The notes under the pieces are model-generated. The model ran no database searches, was not told the DNA's origin, and was given only the letters and a program-made list of their open reading frames with translations. A program made the position numbers and the translations under genes. A DNA stretch of 64,000 nt from Roseovarius sp. TE539 (GTDB lineage: Bacteria; Pseudomonadota; Alphaproteobacteria; Rhodobacterales; Rhodobacteraceae), in NCBI RefSeq assembly GCF_003298505.1, contig NZ_QNGB01000017.1, positions 1 to 64,000 of the forward strand, written 5' to 3'. Every line of letters begins with the position of its first letter. Within the stretch, counting starts at the first letter, position 1. Below are positions 63,377 to 64,000 of the stretch, piece after piece.

Positions 63377-64000
63377 ATGCGGCGGACCACGGACATCAAC
63401 GATCTGGCTTTCGGCGTCATCCGGGCGCGGATGCGGCTGCATTTCATGGTGACCCCGAAAGGTGACCGGCATGCGGTCAAGTATTTCGTCATCGGCCATC
63501 CGCGGAACGGGACGACGGCGCTTCACAAACTGTTCGAGGTCAATGGCATCCGCAGCTTCCACGATTCGAGCGACTGGCGGACCGGTCGCTTCGACGCCTT
63601 TTCGGATTTCGGTCAGGTGCGCCCGGTCGCGGCCTTCGACCGCGTTTACCCCAATGCCGTTTTCATCCTCAACTTCCGCCCCTTGCGGAAATACCTGATC
63701 AGCATCGCCACGCATCATCAGAAGGTCTTCACCGTTCAGAATTTCATCAACGAGATCTGGCGGCGGGCGGACTACTTCGCCTGGGTGTTGCGACATTTCC
63801 GCGGCCGGGACGATTTCATCGCGGTGAACATCGAAGCACCCGGCGCGCTGCAGGCGGTGGCGGATTTCTGTGGACTGACCACCGCGGAGTTGCCCGGCGG
63901 ACCGGTGCAGAATGCCTCGAACCGGCCACGCCTGCCGCAGAATGGGGTCAACATAGATGCGGCGCTCAGGGCGCTCGGGCTGACGGAAGAGGCGGATCGT
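63377..64000 (+). CDS. Sulfotransferase-like protein, cut by the window end
   Basis: An open frame of 208 codons runs from the ATG at 63377 to the last base with no stop. FVIGHPRNGTTALHKLF resembles the 5'-phosphosulfate-binding P-loop of sulfotransferases (PRSGTT type), and FILNFRPLRKYLISIATHHQ resembles the 3'-phosphate loop region with an Arg. CCAGGAGGCGCGGG precedes the start. The end lies outside the window, so length and the catalytic base cannot be assessed fully. Confidence 0.72.
   Translation, partial: MRRTTDINDLAFGVIRARMRLHFMVTPKGDRHAVKYFVIGHPRNGTTALHKLFEVNGIRSFHDSSDWRTGRFDAFSDFGQVRPVAAFDRVYPNAVFILNFRPLRKYLISIATHHQKVFTVQNFINEIWRRADYFAWVLRHFRGRDDFIAVNIEAPGALQAVADFCGLTTAELPGGPVQNASNRPRLPQNGVNIDAALRALGLTEEADR

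Noticed and set aside
1..64000. CRISPR arrays, riboswitches and rRNA
   Set aside because: No regularly spaced repeats, no recognisable riboswitch core and no rRNA sequence were seen on either strand; reading by eye could miss weak cases.

Overview
The window is GC-rich chromosomal DNA from an alphaproteobacterium, most likely Rhodobacteraceae (Roseobacter group). This rests on gene order and protein character: pckA divergent from chvI-chvG, followed by hprK, rapZ, a mannose-type EIIA and HPr; infA-maf-RNase E/G-yacG-tRNA-Phe; uvrC-pgsA-moaD-moaE; and a chromosomal ftsK-lolA pair. No plasmid replication gene, rRNA, CRISPR array or intact mobile element was seen. Nearly all of the window is dense, short-spaced or overlapping operons.

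Layout. 1-2.6 kb: a TauE/SafE permease and pckA. 2.6-8.4 kb: the ChvI/ChvG two-component system running into a regulatory PTS branch (HprK, RapZ, EIIA-Man, HPr) and an acyltransferase. 8.5-13.4 kb: an ABC exporter, a nitrilase-family hydrolase, IF-1, Maf, an RNase E/G-like protein and YacG. 13.4-14.3 kb: tRNA-Phe(GAA) with a decayed insertion beside it (AlpA-like fragment, IS66 transposase tail and its accessory ORF). 14.6-20 kb: polyhydroxyalkanoate genes (phaB, phaC, a phasin-like protein) interleaved with a CBS protein and a Crp/Fnr regulator. 20-25.4 kb: accessory metabolism (SDR, CaiB/BaiF CoA-transferase, EamA transporter, CoxG-like protein, SGNH lipoprotein). 25.5-30.1 kb: an ABC-2 exporter pair, an S49 peptidase, a tiny zinc-ribbon protein, a Ca2+/Na+ antiporter-like protein and an SDR. 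30.4-33.7 kb: uvrC, pgsA, moaD, moaE. 33.8-42.8 kb: a UbiH-type hydroxylase, an amidase, an aminotransferase, ftsK, lolA, a lytic-transglycosylase lipoprotein and hspQ. 43-47 kb: gamma-glutamyltransferase, an anti-sigma kinase/STAS pair and a thiolase. 47.1-56.2 kb: a putative N-methyl/C1 catabolic cluster. 56.2-64 kb: an RluA synthase, a kinase-like protein, GT11 and GT25 glycosyltransferases, an aldehyde dehydrogenase, a 1-Cys peroxiredoxin, a desuccinylase-family protein and a sulfotransferase-like gene cut by the window end.

How parts fit together. ChvG/ChvI, HprK, EIIA and HPr form a signalling block next to pckA, the entry enzyme of gluconeogenesis. The divergent promoter region carries two identical 14-bp direct repeats 20 bp apart that resemble LacI-family operators. 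The cluster at 47.1-56.2 kb holds two large FAD/GcvT-type dehydrogenases of the dimethylglycine/sarcosine class, a homocysteine S-methyltransferase homologue, a GFA-family protein and an XRE-cupin regulator. Two identical inverted repeats directly precede that regulator, which suggests a locally autoregulated demethylation module whose substrate is not settled by sequence alone.

Most promising for a second look: the XRE-cupin operators and the two-dehydrogenase cluster, the kinase-like protein with an unusual C-terminal region, the pckA-chvI tandem repeats, and the insertion scar at tRNA-Phe. I did not find a clearly new defence or mobile system. Functional calls come from reading motifs in the translations, without database searches.
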